From the NCBI RefSeq assembly GCF_001693485.1, contig NZ_MAXC01000009.1, positions 91,038 through 155,037 on the forward strand: a stretch of 64,000 nucleotides of DNA, in the 5' to 3' direction. The translations under genes were made by a program, and so were the position numbers. Numbering within the stretch: the first letter of the stretch is position 1; every line of letters starts with the position of its first letter. This document shows positions 1 through 7,748 of the stretch, one piece after another. The notes under the pieces were generated by a model. It made no database searches, was not told the origin of the DNA, and saw only the letters and a program-made list of their open reading frames with translations. Source of the DNA: Bradyrhizobium sp. LMTR 3. Its GTDB lineage: Bacteria > Pseudomonadota > Alphaproteobacteria > Rhizobiales > Xanthobacteraceae.

Positions 1-600
1 GATATCCGAAACGGCCCACAACTCGACTGCATCCAGTGCGGCCTGTGCATCGATGCCTGCGACACGGTGATGACCAGGATCGGCCGGGACACCCGCCTCA
101 TCGGCTACGACAATGACATCAACATTCACCGGCGACAGGAAGGCAAGCCGCCGATCTATCGGATCGTACGGCCGCGCACCATTACCTATGCCGCCATGAT
201 CGCTGCAGTCGGTGCGGTGATGCTCTACGCGCTGCTGACGCGGTCGCTGCTCGACATCAACGTGCTGCATGACCGCAACCCGGTCGCGGTAAAACTCTCC
301 GATGGATCGATCCGCAATGCCTACACTGTCCGGCTGCTGAACAAGCGGGGCTTCGACCGCGTTATCGCGATCGACGCGGATGGTCCCGTCAACGCCACGC
401 TTCACGTCGTCGGCGCCGATTCCGTGACGCAGGATCGGCCCATGATCATCCTGGCACGCGACACGACGACCGAGCTGCGGCTCTTGGTGACGGCGCCTGC
501 GGAGAACAATCCCGAAAAATCCGTGCCGGTGCATTTCCGCGTCACCGATATCGGGCTCGGCGAGGTCGCCTCCGCCACCGACCATTTCGTGTCGCCATGA
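1..600 (+). CDS. fixG: Cytochrome c oxidase accessory protein CcoG/FixG, C-terminal part (5' end outside window)
   Basis: The reading frame is open from base 1, so only the last 199 residues are present. They begin with a ferredoxin-type cluster CIQCGLCIDAC (visible residues 10-20), then a membrane segment at about residues 57-80 and an Ig-like C-terminal domain rich in beta strands. This is the usual end of the polyferredoxin CcoG/FixG, which family studies link to copper handling during cbb3 oxidase assembly in the inner membrane. Its TGA overlaps an ATG of the fixH frame, and fixI and fixS follow on the same strand, giving the classical fixGHIS order. fixNOQP is expected just upstream but lies outside the window. 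Confidence 0.93.
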   Translation, partial: DIRNGPQLDCIQCGLCIDACDTVMTRIGRDTRLIGYDNDINIHRRQEGKPPIYRIVRPRTITYAAMIAAVGAVMLYALLTRSLLDINVLHDRNPVAVKLSDGSIRNAYTVRLLNKRGFDRVIAIDADGPVNATLHVVGADSVTQDRPMIILARDTTTELRLLVTAPAENNPEKSVPVHFRVTDIGLGEVASATDHFVSP

Positions 601-620
601 TGTCCCTGAGGAGCATTGAC

Positions 621-1118
621 ATGAGCCGTGCGCAACAGCAAACGCCAATCACCGGGCGGATGGTGTTCTTCATGATGCTGGCGTTCTTCGGCGTCGTGAT
701 CGGCGTGAACGTCGTCATGATACGGCTTGCCATCCAGACCTTGCCCGGCACCGAGGTCGACAGCGCCTACAGCGCCAGCCTCGCTTATCAAAAGGAGATC
801 GCCACCGCCCAAGCGCAGAGCGCGCGCAACTGGAAGGTCGATGCCCATGTCGAACGCAGCGGGCAGGGTGGCGCGACGCTGCAGGTCGAGGCGCGCGACA
901 ATTTCGGCCGGCCGATGTCCGGCGTGAAATTCCAGGGCCGGTTCGAGCGGCCGACCGACCGGCGGGCCGATCAGCTCGTTGCGCTCGCGGAAGTGGGAAT
1001 CGGCATCTATCGCGGGACCGCGGAAGCCATTGCGCCGGGCCAATGGGATCTGGTGCTCGAGGGCGTCGCATCGGGACAGCGGCTGTTTCTGTCCAGGAAC
1101 CGCGTGTTGTTGAACTAG
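621..1118 (+). CDS. fixH: FixH / CcoH cbb3 oxidase assembly protein
   Basis: A 165-residue protein with one N-terminal membrane anchor (about residues 13-38, hydrophobic and Met/Phe rich) followed by a periplasmic domain, as in the FixH/CcoH family needed for cbb3 oxidase maturation. The frame is open from an ATG at 597 that overlaps the fixG stop, but the ATG at 621 has a strong ribosome site (GAGGAG at 608-613, 7-base spacer), so I prefer 621. It lies between fixG and fixI in the conserved order. Sequence is poorly conserved in this family, so the call leans on position, size and topology. Confidence 0.88.
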   Translation: MSRAQQQTPITGRMVFFMMLAFFGVVIGVNVVMIRLAIQTLPGTEVDSAYSASLAYQKEIATAQAQSARNWKVDAHVERSGQGGATLQVEARDNFGRPMSGVKFQGRFERPTDRRADQLVALAEVGIGIYRGTAEAIAPGQWDLVLEGVASGQRLFLSRNRVLLN

Positions 1119-1137
1119 AGCACAAAGAGACCGCATC

Positions 1138-3330
1138 ATGCAGGCGACGCGAGACTTTTCACATTATGTCCGGCATCTAGGCTCGGGGCTGTCGCATATC
1201 GATCTGGCGGTGGAAGGCGTCAATTGCGCCGGCTGCATGTCGAAAATCGAGCGCGGCCTTTCCGCGCTTCCGGACGTGACGCTGGCGCGTGTCAACTTGA
1301 CCGACCGTCGCGTGGCGCTGGAATGGAAGGAGGGTACGCTCGACCCGGCCCGCTTCATCGATAGGTTGGCCGAGCTTGGCTACAAGGCCTATCCGTTCGA
1401 GCCGGTGCGCGCCGAAGCCGTCGAGACGGAGCAGGCGAGCTTTCTGCTGCGCTGCCTCGGCGTCGCCGCCTTTGCTGCGATGAACATCATGATGCTGTCG
1501 ATTCCGGTGTGGTCCGGCAATGTCAGCGACATGATCCCGGAACAGCGCGATTTCTTCCACTGGCTGTCGGCGCTGATTGCCTTGCCCGCGGCGGCCTATT
1601 CGGGGCAGCCGTTCTTCCGCTCCGCCTGGCAGGCTTTGCGCGCGCGACGCACCAACATGGATGTGCCGATCAGCATCGGCATCGTGCTGGCGCTCGCCAT
1701 GTCGGTGATGGAAACGATCCACCACGCCGAACATGCCTATTTCGACGCCGCGCTGATGCTGCTCGCCTTCCTGCTAGCCGGCCGCTACCTCGATCAAAGC
1801 ATGCGCCGGAAGACGCGGGCGGTCGCCGGAAACCTCGCCGCACTGAAGGCGGAAACGGCAACCAAGTTCGTCAGCGCCGACGAAATCAGCGTCGTGCCAA
1901 TCGCGGCGGTGCGGACTGGCGACGTCGTCCTGTTGCGTCCGGGCGAGCGCTCTGCCGTCGACGGCGCCGTGATCGAGGGGCAGTCCAAGATCGACCAGAG
2001 CCTGATCACGGGCGAAACCTTGCCCGCGAAGGCGGGGCCGGGCACTCCCGTCTATGCGGGCACGCTCAATCTGTCCGGCGCCTTGCGGGTTCGGGTATCG
2101 GCGGCGTCCGAAGGCACGTTGCTGGCGGAGATCAGCCGGCTGCTCGACAATGCCGTGCAGGCGCGCTCCCGCTACGTGCAACTCGCCGACCGTGCGTCTC
2201 GGCTCTATGCCCCGGTCGTGCACGCCGCCGCGCTCCTCACCATGCTCGGCTGGGCGGCGGTGGGCGCCACCTGGCACGATGCCATCGTCACCGCGATCTC
2301 GGTTCTCATCATCACCTGTCCCTGTGCGTTGGGGTTGGCAATTCCGGCGGTACAGACCGTCGTGTCCGGCGCCATGTTCCGAACCGGCGTGCTGCTCAAT
2401 TCGGGCGATGCCATCGAGCGGCTGGCCGAAGTCGATCGTGTGGTGTTCGACAAGACGGGAACGCTGACCTTGCCGGAGCTCGATGTCACCAATGCCGTCG
2501 ATGTGCCGAAAGACGTGTTCGAACTCGCCGGGCGTCTGGCGCTTGCCAGCCATCATCCGGTCGCGGCCGCCGTGGCCCGGGCGTCCGGAGCGAGGACGCC
2601 ATTGGCCGGGATCGAGGAGGTGGCAGGCCAAGGCGTCCGCGGCTTCGTCAACGGACTCGAAATCCGGCTGGGCCGGCCGTCGTTCTGCGGCGCGGACCAG
2701 ATCGCCAACGAAATCCTGTGCCGAGATCCCGAGGCATCCGTCGTAGCCTTCCGTCACGGCGAGACGCGGCACGTCTTCGCCGTGCGCCAGCGCCTGCGCC
2801 CCGATGCGGCTGCCGCCATTGCCACGCTTCTCAGGACCGGGATCGAAGTCGAGATTCTGTCCGGCGATCGCGAGCCAGCCGTACGCCATGCGGCCGAACA
2901 GCTCGGCATTCACGAATGGCGCTCGGGCGTGACGCCGGCGGACAAGATTGCCCGCATCGAGGAATTGAAGCGGCAGGGCGTCAACGTCCTGATGGTCGGC
3001 GATGGCATGAACGACGCGCCGGCGCTCGCAGCCGCGCACGTCTCGATGTCGCCGGTCAGCGCGACCCATCTGAGCCAGTCGACCGCCGATCTGGTGTTCC
3101 TCGGCGATCGCCTTGCACCGGTCGTCGCGGCCATCGGCTTCGCGCGGAAAGCGCTGCGGTTGATGCGGCAGAATCTTTGGCTGGCAGCAGGCTACAACCT
3201 GTTTGCCGTACCGCTCGCAATCGCAGGCCTCGCCACGCCGCTGGTCGCTGCCGCCGCCATGTCGGGTTCGTCGCTGCTGGTGATCTTGAATGCGCTGCGC
3301 GCGCATCGCGGCGCCAGGGAGTTTTGCTGA
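1138..3330 (+). CDS. fixI: FixI / CcoI copper-translocating P1B-type ATPase
   Basis: A 730-residue heavy-metal P-type ATPase. It shows an N-terminal metal-binding domain with NCAGC (Cys30, Cys33), a membrane region, the TGE actuator motif in LITGETLP, the intramembrane CPC motif in ITCPCALGLA (about residue 395), the phosphorylation motif DKTGTLT (Asp near 438) and the hinge GDGMNDAP (about 621). All catalytic elements are present. Copper export for cbb3 oxidase assembly is the known role of this branch, and the location between fixH and fixS supports it. The TGA overlaps the ATG of fixS (ATG at 3330), suggesting translational coupling. Confidence 0.96.
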   Translation: MQATRDFSHYVRHLGSGLSHIDLAVEGVNCAGCMSKIERGLSALPDVTLARVNLTDRRVALEWKEGTLDPARFIDRLAELGYKAYPFEPVRAEAVETEQASFLLRCLGVAAFAAMNIMMLSIPVWSGNVSDMIPEQRDFFHWLSALIALPAAAYSGQPFFRSAWQALRARRTNMDVPISIGIVLALAMSVMETIHHAEHAYFDAALMLLAFLLAGRYLDQSMRRKTRAVAGNLAALKAETATKFVSADEISVVPIAAVRTGDVVLLRPGERSAVDGAVIEGQSKIDQSLITGETLPAKAGPGTPVYAGTLNLSGALRVRVSAASEGTLLAEISRLLDNAVQARSRYVQLADRASRLYAPVVHAAALLTMLGWAAVGATWHDAIVTAISVLIITCPCALGLAIPAVQTVVSGAMFRTGVLLNSGDAIERLAEVDRVVFDKTGTLTLPELDVTNAVDVPKDVFELAGRLALASHHPVAAAVARASGARTPLAGIEEVAGQGVRGFVNGLEIRLGRPSFCGADQIANEILCRDPEASVVAFRHGETRHVFAVRQRLRPDAAAAIATLLRTGIEVEILSGDREPAVRHAAEQLGIHEWRSGVTPADKIARIEELKRQGVNVLMVGDGMNDAPALAAAHVSMSPVSATHLSQSTADLVFLGDRLAPVVAAIGFARKALRLMRQNLWLAAGYNLFAVPLAIAGLATPLVAAAAMSGSSLLVILNALRAHRGAREFC

Positions 3331-3536
3331 TGGAAGTTTTGGTATTCCTCGTGCCGCTGGCACTCACGCTCGGCGCCATCGGCCTGATGGGTTTCCTCTG
3401 GTCGCTCAAGAATGGCCAGTACGACGACCTCGAAGGGGCAGGCTGGCGCGCGATCGCCGATGACGAGCCGGTTTCGGAGGAGCCGGCGCCTTCGACTGCG
3501 AATTTTAAGATCAAGCAAAATCAGTCCGTCGGATAA
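3330..3536 (+). CDS. fixS: FixS / CcoS cbb3 oxidase maturation protein
   Basis: A 68-residue protein with one membrane helix at about residues 2-26, then the typical NGQYDDLEGAGWRAI stretch of FixS/CcoS, and an acidic, proline-rich tail. The family is required to insert heme and copper into the cbb3 oxidase core. The start ATG overlaps the fixI stop by one base. It is the last recognisable gene of the fix operon; no T-tracted terminator hairpin is seen after it. Confidence 0.93.
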   Translation: MEVLVFLVPLALTLGAIGLMGFLWSLKNGQYDDLEGAGWRAIADDEPVSEEPAPSTANFKIKQNQSVG

Positions 3537-3707
3537 TATTTTGGCGGGCGGAGAGCGACGGAATGGAGAACTACCTTTACGCTATAGCCCTCCAAATGGA
3601 AACTTGAACGCTGGCCAGAACTCACTGAAGTCACGGGGACTTTCCAGCAAGAAGCGACTCTATTCGCTATTGCAGACGCTGCTTCTTTTGGACCTGCACG
3701 ACTCCAT

Positions 3708-3727
3708 GCGACCGGCGAGCCGGTCGC
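3708..3727. repeat. Perfect 8-bp stem hairpin
   Basis: GCGACCGG and CCGGTCGC separated by CGAG. It abuts the stop codon of the small minus-strand ORF at 3727-3882 and sits 170 bases past fixS. There is no T-run on either side, so a classic intrinsic terminator is not supported. Confidence 0.5.
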
Positions 3728-3882
3728 TAGTTGTAGAAACTATACTTCTCTCTCCGCAGGCTGAAGGCAGCCTCTCCGCCCTTCATAATACGTTTGATAG
3801 CCTCGCGTACCTCAGGCACGTCAATGGCACCTTCGCCGTGCTTGCGCTGGTCGGGGATCGACACGTCGTGTTCGGGCTGCAT
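3727..3882 (-). CDS. Small hypothetical protein (51 aa)
   Basis: I do not recognise a family. The minus-strand ATG at 3882 opens a 51-codon frame, starting MQPEHDVSIPDQRKHGEGAI and ending REKYSFYN. The middle (DVPEVREAIKRIMKGG) would form a charged amphipathic helix, and the amino-acid mix looks like a real soluble protein rather than a shadow frame. No strong ribosome site is visible (only GAGAG about 10 bases upstream). It stands alone in the worn region between fixS and tRNA-Ser and ends exactly at a perfect hairpin. Confidence 0.4.
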   Translation of the reverse strand: MQPEHDVSIPDQRKHGEGAIDVPEVREAIKRIMKGGEAAFSLRREKYSFYN

Positions 3883-3918
3883 TGATGCCGCTCTCGGGCC
3901 TTGCTGCAGGTGTCAAAG

Positions 3919-4046
3919 AACGGCCCCAGCGCGTCGGGGAGGAAACACTGGGGCCGTTGAATGCGCGCCCCGGGCAATAGATAGAGGCGCGCGCAGTCAG
4001 CAAGAAACGGCCCCCATGCTTCGGGGGATGTGCACACTGGGGCCGT
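3919..4046. repeat. Two related stem-loops with ACGGCCCC / GGGGCCGT arms
   Basis: The first element pairs AACGGCCCCA (3919-3928) with TGGGGCCGTT (3949-3958). The second pairs ACGGCCCC (4007-4014) with GGGGCCGT (4039-4046), and holds a smaller inner hairpin CCCCC/GGGGG around 4011-4026. Both share flanking bases (AAGAA before the left arm, ACACTGGGGCCGT on the right), so they look like two copies of one element. The stretch 3883-4203 holds nothing else I can identify. Confidence 0.6.
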
Positions 4047-4203
4047 AAAGTCCCTCCTAATCATTGCCTAATTTTCCCGACCAGGGTTTGTTCCGGGTGG
4101 CTCAATTTGAGAGTTCCAGTGGCCTATTTCGGCCAGTACCCGGGTGGATTAGGATCAAAGATCGGTCCCGGTCGTTACCCCTCCATCAACGGGAGGAACC
4201 AGA

Positions 4204-4437
4204 ATGGGCCAATCGACCCCCATCAAACGCAGGAATCGGTTTTCGGAGGAAGAGCGCGCGAATCGTCCCGCTCTTGAAGAGCGGGTCTTGCAAGTCGCGA
4301 AAGATCTAGAGGAACGAGCGAACAAGCTGCCGCCAGGTCGAGAACGTGATGACCTCATGCGCCGGGCGCGTCTGATGGATACAGCAAATCACATCAACGA
4401 GTGGCTTTCATCCCCCGGGCTGAGGCCCCCTATCTAG
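4204..4437 (+). CDS. Small hypothetical protein (77 aa)
   Basis: A 77-residue, highly charged and probably helical protein without Cys or membrane segments. The start is supported by a ribosome site GGGAGGA at 4191-4197. The sequence has many Arg/Glu pairs (for example LEERVLQVAKDLEERANK) and ends in a proline-rich tail. It resembles short uncharacterised ORFs commonly annotated in Bradyrhizobium genomes, but I know no function. It sits in the accessory patch between fixS and tRNA-Ser. Confidence 0.6.
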   Translation: MGQSTPIKRRNRFSEEERANRPALEERVLQVAKDLEERANKLPPGRERDDLMRRARLMDTANHINEWLSSPGLRPPI

Positions 4438-4465
4438 AGCTAAGGCCGCCCCAGTGGCGGCCCTT

Positions 4466-4756
4466 TCATTCGAGGACCTCATACTCGAACGCCACGCCCT
4501 CAGGATCGTTCTCCTTAAACCGGGCTTCGGCAACATCTTGGCTCGCAAAGACCTTGAGGTGATCAACGTCGCCGACTTCCTTGCTGGTATCGACATATAT
4601 CCAGACCGTCGTCGGGACGGTCTTGCTGAAGTGCCTGATCGCGTCTCGAAGCGTGACGAGCTGCCGGCCGCCCGACACAGGGATAGGCTCCTCAAAGCGC
4701 AAGGACCAGGACACGACGGGTAGCTTGTTCTTGGCCCGCGATCCACAGTTGTACAT
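4466..4756 (-). CDS. Chimeric small hypothetical protein (96 aa)
   Basis: From the ATG at 4756 the frame encodes 96 residues. The first half carries FEEPIPVSGGRQLVTLRDA, which matches from memory the start of one short Bradyrhizobium protein type. The second half, from TVWIYVDTSKEVGD to EGVAFEYEVLE, looks like another short protein normally beginning near this Trp. They join within KTVPTTVW, where the second half has lost its own start. This suggests a deletion fused two small genes in frame. The frame is open further upstream to 4891, but that part overlaps the transposase relic. No function can be given. Confidence 0.45.
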   Translation of the reverse strand: MYNCGSRAKNKLPVVSWSLRFEEPIPVSGGRQLVTLRDAIRHFSKTVPTTVWIYVDTSKEVGDVDHLKVFASQDVAEARFKENDPEGVAFEYEVLE

Positions 4757-4785
4757 GACGGCTTGCCGTTGCCGGGCAGGCAACG

Positions 4786-5677
4786 ATGGGGCAAGCTCCG
4801 AAGGTGTATCCGGGCGCGAACCCGAACCCACCTCGCTGGGGAGCCAACTCGGCGAGCCCTGAGGGCCGGCGGCGACGCCGGCCTTGGTCAAGCGCGCCGG
4901 CGGGCCGCGCCACCGCGCGCGGCACGCCTCTCTCCAAGGGCGTGGCGCCCAATGATCTGTGGTGTGCCGACTTCAAAAGCGAGTTCAAGCTCGGCAATGG
5001 CCGGTATTGTTACCCGCTGACCGTGACAGACCATGCGTCCCGCTATCTGCTTCTCTGCGAAGCCCTCGGTTCGACCCGCGAGGACACGGCCTGCATCGCC
5101 TTTGAGCGGCTGTTCTGCGAGCACGGCTTGCCCTTGGCCATTCGCTCCGACAACGGCGTGCCCTTTGCCAGTCCCAATGCCCTGTTCAATTTGTCAAAGC
5201 TGTCGGTCTGGTGGCTTCGGCTCGGCATCGCCATCGAACGCATCAAGCCGGGTCATCCGCAGCAGAACGGCCGCCACGAGCGCATGCACCTCACCCTCAA
5301 AAAAGAAGCAACACGGCCGCCGGGCTTCAACAGCCTGCAGCAGCAGGATCGCTTCGATGCCTTCGTGGGTGAGTTCAACACTGAACGGCCGCACGAGGCG
5401 CTCGACATGAAGTGCCACGCCGCTACGACGGATTGCCCGAACTGTCTTATCCGTTCCACGATCGCGACGTGCTCGTCACCGCCTGCGGCCGCCTCTGCTT
5501 GCACCGAAAAAGGATCAACATCTCCACCGTGCTGGCAGGTCAGAGACTGGGCATCAAGGAGGTCGACGAGGGCATTTGGCTCGCCAGCTTCATGATTTGG
5601 GATACTTCGACCTGGAGCAGAAAACCTTGCAGCCCCTCGACAACCCGTTCGGCACGAGGTTGTCACCCATGTCTTAG
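4786..5677 (+). pseudogene. IS481-like transposase relic, 5'-truncated and twice frameshifted
   Basis: Frame 1 to about 5414 encodes the DDE integrase core: NDLWCADFKSEFKLGNG (first Asp), the IRSDNGVPFASP motif (second Asp) and HPQQNGRHERMHLTLKKE (catalytic Glu region). The N-terminal HTH expected for a full transposase is missing. At about 5414 the homology moves to frame 3 (RRYDGLPELSYPFHDRDVL and on to IKEVDEGIWLASFM), and at about 5595 it moves again to frame 2, ending LGYFDLEQKTLQPLDNPFG...SPMS and TAG at 5675-5677. Small deletions explain both shifts. The element is dead. Confidence 0.85.
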
Positions 5678-5710
5678 GTACGTTCCGTTACCCATGTCTC
5701 CGGGCCGGAC
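5662..5710. mobile_element. Probable right end of the IS481-like relic
   Basis: Directly at the transposase stop, CACCCATGTCTTAGG is followed 25 bases later by TACCCATGTCTCCGG. Repeated ACCCATGTCT motifs are typical of the terminal region of this element type. It ends about 12-20 bases from the 3' end of tRNA-Ser. I cannot find a matching left end, in line with the 5' truncation. Confidence 0.4.
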
Positions 5711-5721
5711 AAACGCCAAAT

Positions 5722-5811
5722 TGGCGGAAGGGGTGGGATTCGAACCCACGGTACCCTTGCAGGCACGCCGGTTTTCAAGACCGGTGCCTTAAACCACTCG
5801 GCCACCCTTCC
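5722..5811 (-). tRNA. tRNA-Ser (anticodon UGA)
   Basis: The minus strand reads GGAAGGGTGGCCGAGTGGTT at its 5' end and closes with CCCTTCC G CCA, so the acceptor arms pair and CCA is encoded. The anticodon loop CTTGAAA lies between CCGGT and ACCGG and gives UGA. The long variable arm and 90-base length fit serine. The T-arm GTGGGTTCGAATCCCAC is intact. The IS relic lies immediately beyond its 3' end. Confidence 0.97.
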
Positions 5812-6081
5812 TTGCCTTTACGATCAAGCGCTTAGCCGATGCGACGGTGAAAACACAAGAGAAGAAATTTGGATTTGGCGACGCCCAAGCCGGGAAGGGC
5901 GACGAAGCGCTTGCCGTCCCGTTCGGCAAGACCAACAGTCATCCCACGTTGTATGGAGCACTTCACACGCGCCAGGAAATCATGGGCGGGATGGCGGCAT
6001 CAGCCGCAATACAGCCGCTTGCCAATTCTTGCCGGGATCGCATCGTCCCGGCACCGTTGCCGCAATTGGTTCGTGTACTGC

Positions 6082-6180
6082 TTAACCGAACACAATGGCC
6101 AGCAGGCTGGAGCACAGCAGCACGAAGCTGGCAGTCGTCAGCGCAAGAAATCCGTTGGAGACAATGTCGTGGTTGCGCAT
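6082..6180 (-). CDS. Small membrane peptide (32 aa)
   Basis: This frame begins MRNHDIVSNGFLALTTASFV and continues with a hydrophobic run to LLAIVFG and TAA. Residues 11-31 form a single predicted membrane helix after a short polar N-terminus. No strong ribosome site is visible (TAGG about 7 bases upstream). It lies 123 bases downstream of a second small membrane peptide on the same strand. I know of no function, and a chance ORF cannot be excluded, but a clean 20-residue hydrophobic segment with a tidy start and stop is suggestive. Confidence 0.5.
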   Translation of the reverse strand: MRNHDIVSNGFLALTTASFVLLCSSLLAIVFG

Positions 6181-6303
6181 CAAATACCTACCACACCAGA
6201 TGCTCGCCCGAACTTACTGAACCTTTTCCGAATCCCCGATCGGAACTACCGAGCCATTTCTCTCTGAAGAGCCCGGGCGGCTACCGCCGCCGGCCTTCAA
6301 AAC

Positions 6304-6393
6304 TCACGCTCTGGAACGATAGCCTTCGAACGCATGAGCAAGGAAAATGCCTGCGCTCACCAGGCCCATCAACGCTGTTACTGTCTCGATCAT
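6304..6393 (-). CDS. Small membrane peptide (29 aa)
   Basis: A 29-codon frame, starting MIETVTALMGLVSAGIFLAH and ending FEGYRSRA. A ribosome site AAAGGA lies 8-13 bases before the ATG. The first 20 residues form one hydrophobic helix and the tail is short and basic, so the peptide would sit in the inner membrane with its C-terminus inside. I recall near-identical peptides from Bradyrhizobium but know no function. An inverted repeat at 6415-6444 lies just upstream. Confidence 0.55.
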   Translation of the reverse strand: MIETVTALMGLVSAGIFLAHAFEGYRSRA

Positions 6394-6414
6394 CGCACAA
6401 ATCCTTTGCGCCCC

Positions 6415-6444
6415 TGCAACGCACAAAACGACTGCATCGTTGCA
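6415..6444. promoter_or_regulatory. Inverted repeat upstream of the 29-aa peptide gene
   Basis: TGCAACG (6415-6421) and CGTTGCA (6438-6444) are perfect inverted arms 16 bases apart, 22 bases upstream of the ATG at 6393. This could be an operator or a leader hairpin. A TTGACT at 6446-6451 (minus strand) would be a usable -35 element, but the matching -10 (TTTTGT) is poor. The rest of 6394-6741 shows no further gene. Confidence 0.3.
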
Positions 6445-6741
6445 CAGTCAAAAAGATTCACGGGCCAGAATCGCATATCGGTCGTGAGTGATGATTTGAT
6501 GCAACAGATTGTCTGAAAGCGGCACAGGAAGGCTATGACGAAGGACGCATACAGTGTGAATCGAGGCGCTGCGCCGTAGTTCGACGGACGCGCGAAGCAA
6601 CCATTCATTCACCACGCGGGACCAGACCCCATTTCCGCCGTGTTCCGGTTGCGATATCTTCACCATGTGATGCGGAGGTGGGCCGCATCGTGGGGTAAGG
6701 CCGCAACGCTTCGACGGCCGCTAGAAATGGTACCTGGGGTG

Positions 6742-7665
6742 ATGGGGATTCGACGGCCAACAACAATCGCTCTGGCAGTTCGCGGTACTGTTGCCATGGC
6801 AACATGCCTTGTCGTTGCCAATTGCGCCTCGTCGGACAAATTCGCCAGGCGGATCGATCCCAAATATGGCGTCTCCTCGAGCCCTCGCGTGGTGGCGTTC
6901 GGAGAGCCCGTGCCGAAGGGCGGGGGAACTTACCGTATCGGCAAGCCCTACACCGTCGCGGGCCGGGTCTACGTGCCAGAAGAGGACCCGAACTATCGCG
7001 CCGAAGGAATGGCTTCCTGGTATGGCGACGATTTCCACGGCCGGCTGACCGCCAATGGCGAGGTTTTCGATATGACCTCGCTGACGGCGGCCCATCCGAC
7101 CCTGCCGATCCCGAGCTACGCCCGCGTCACCAATGTCCGGAACGGCAAGTCGCTGATCGTGCGCGTCAACGACCGCGGCCCGTACCATGGCAACCGCCTC
7201 ATCGACGTCTCGAACAAGGCCGCCGAACTGCTTGATTTCAAAGCAAATGGCGTCGCTCGGGTGCGGGTTGAATATGTCGGCCGGGCCCCGCTTGAGGGTT
7301 CCGACGACCGCCAGCTCCTGGCGACGCTGCGGACCGGCGAGCCCGCGCCATCCCCGGCCACAGTCCGGGTCGCTTCGGCCCGTCCGTTTGTTCCCGAGAT
7401 GCCATCGTCCGCTGGCCGAATCCGGGGTGAGGTGCCGATGCCGGAGGGACGGCCCTATAGCCTCGGCAATACCTCGGCGGACCATGCCTCGATCAACGCG
7501 ACCTCGGAAATGTCGGCTTCCAGCCGCACGCGTGGCCGCGCCACGGAAAATCCGCGCGCCGTGTCCTACGAGAACGAGGCCAGCTATGTGGCACCACGCC
7601 AGGCTTACCTGCCGGTCGATCCACGTGGTCCGAGCGAAGTCCTCAGCGGGCGAGGGCTGTACTAG
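6742..7665 (+). CDS. RlpA-like double-psi beta-barrel lipoprotein
   Basis: The core (EGMASWYGDDFHGRLTANGE to VNDRGPYHGNRLIDVS) is the double-psi beta-barrel of RlpA proteins, septal lytic transglycosylases that act on denuded glycan strands. The Asp of NDRGPY and the His of FHGR are retained. From the ATG at 6742 the N-terminus is a signal peptide ending VVAN-C (Cys28), a plausible if non-ideal lipobox; an upstream ATG at 6640 would add a long basic leader with no ribosome site. No SPOR domain follows; the last 130 residues are low-complexity and proline rich. Transcription is convergent with the hydrolase gene. Confidence 0.82.
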   Translation: MGIRRPTTIALAVRGTVAMATCLVVANCASSDKFARRIDPKYGVSSSPRVVAFGEPVPKGGGTYRIGKPYTVAGRVYVPEEDPNYRAEGMASWYGDDFHGRLTANGEVFDMTSLTAAHPTLPIPSYARVTNVRNGKSLIVRVNDRGPYHGNRLIDVSNKAAELLDFKANGVARVRVEYVGRAPLEGSDDRQLLATLRTGEPAPSPATVRVASARPFVPEMPSSAGRIRGEVPMPEGRPYSLGNTSADHASINATSEMSASSRTRGRATENPRAVSYENEASYVAPRQAYLPVDPRGPSEVLSGRGLY

Positions 7666-7748
7666 ATAGCGCTTTCAAGCGAAGCATGCCCTCGGACTTG
7701 ATCCGTGGACGGCGCCCGGTTCGCGTCAAGAAAACGGGTCGAACATAG

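Noticed and set aside
1509..3329. Long open frame inside fixI on the same strand
   Set aside because: A shadow of the GC-rich fixI gene: Arg/Ala-rich with no family signal. Only its last 68 codons (3330-3536) are real, as fixS.
1774..3363. 529-codon open frame antisense to fixI
   Set aside because: Antisense shadow with His/Arg/Gly-rich composition and no recognisable motif.
3708..3727. Terminator after fixS
   Set aside because: The hairpin is perfect, but there is no T-run and it lies 170 bases downstream.
5847..6491. 214-codon forward ORF near tRNA-Ser
   Set aside because: Composition is not protein-like, and it runs opposite to two small frames with clear membrane-helix character.
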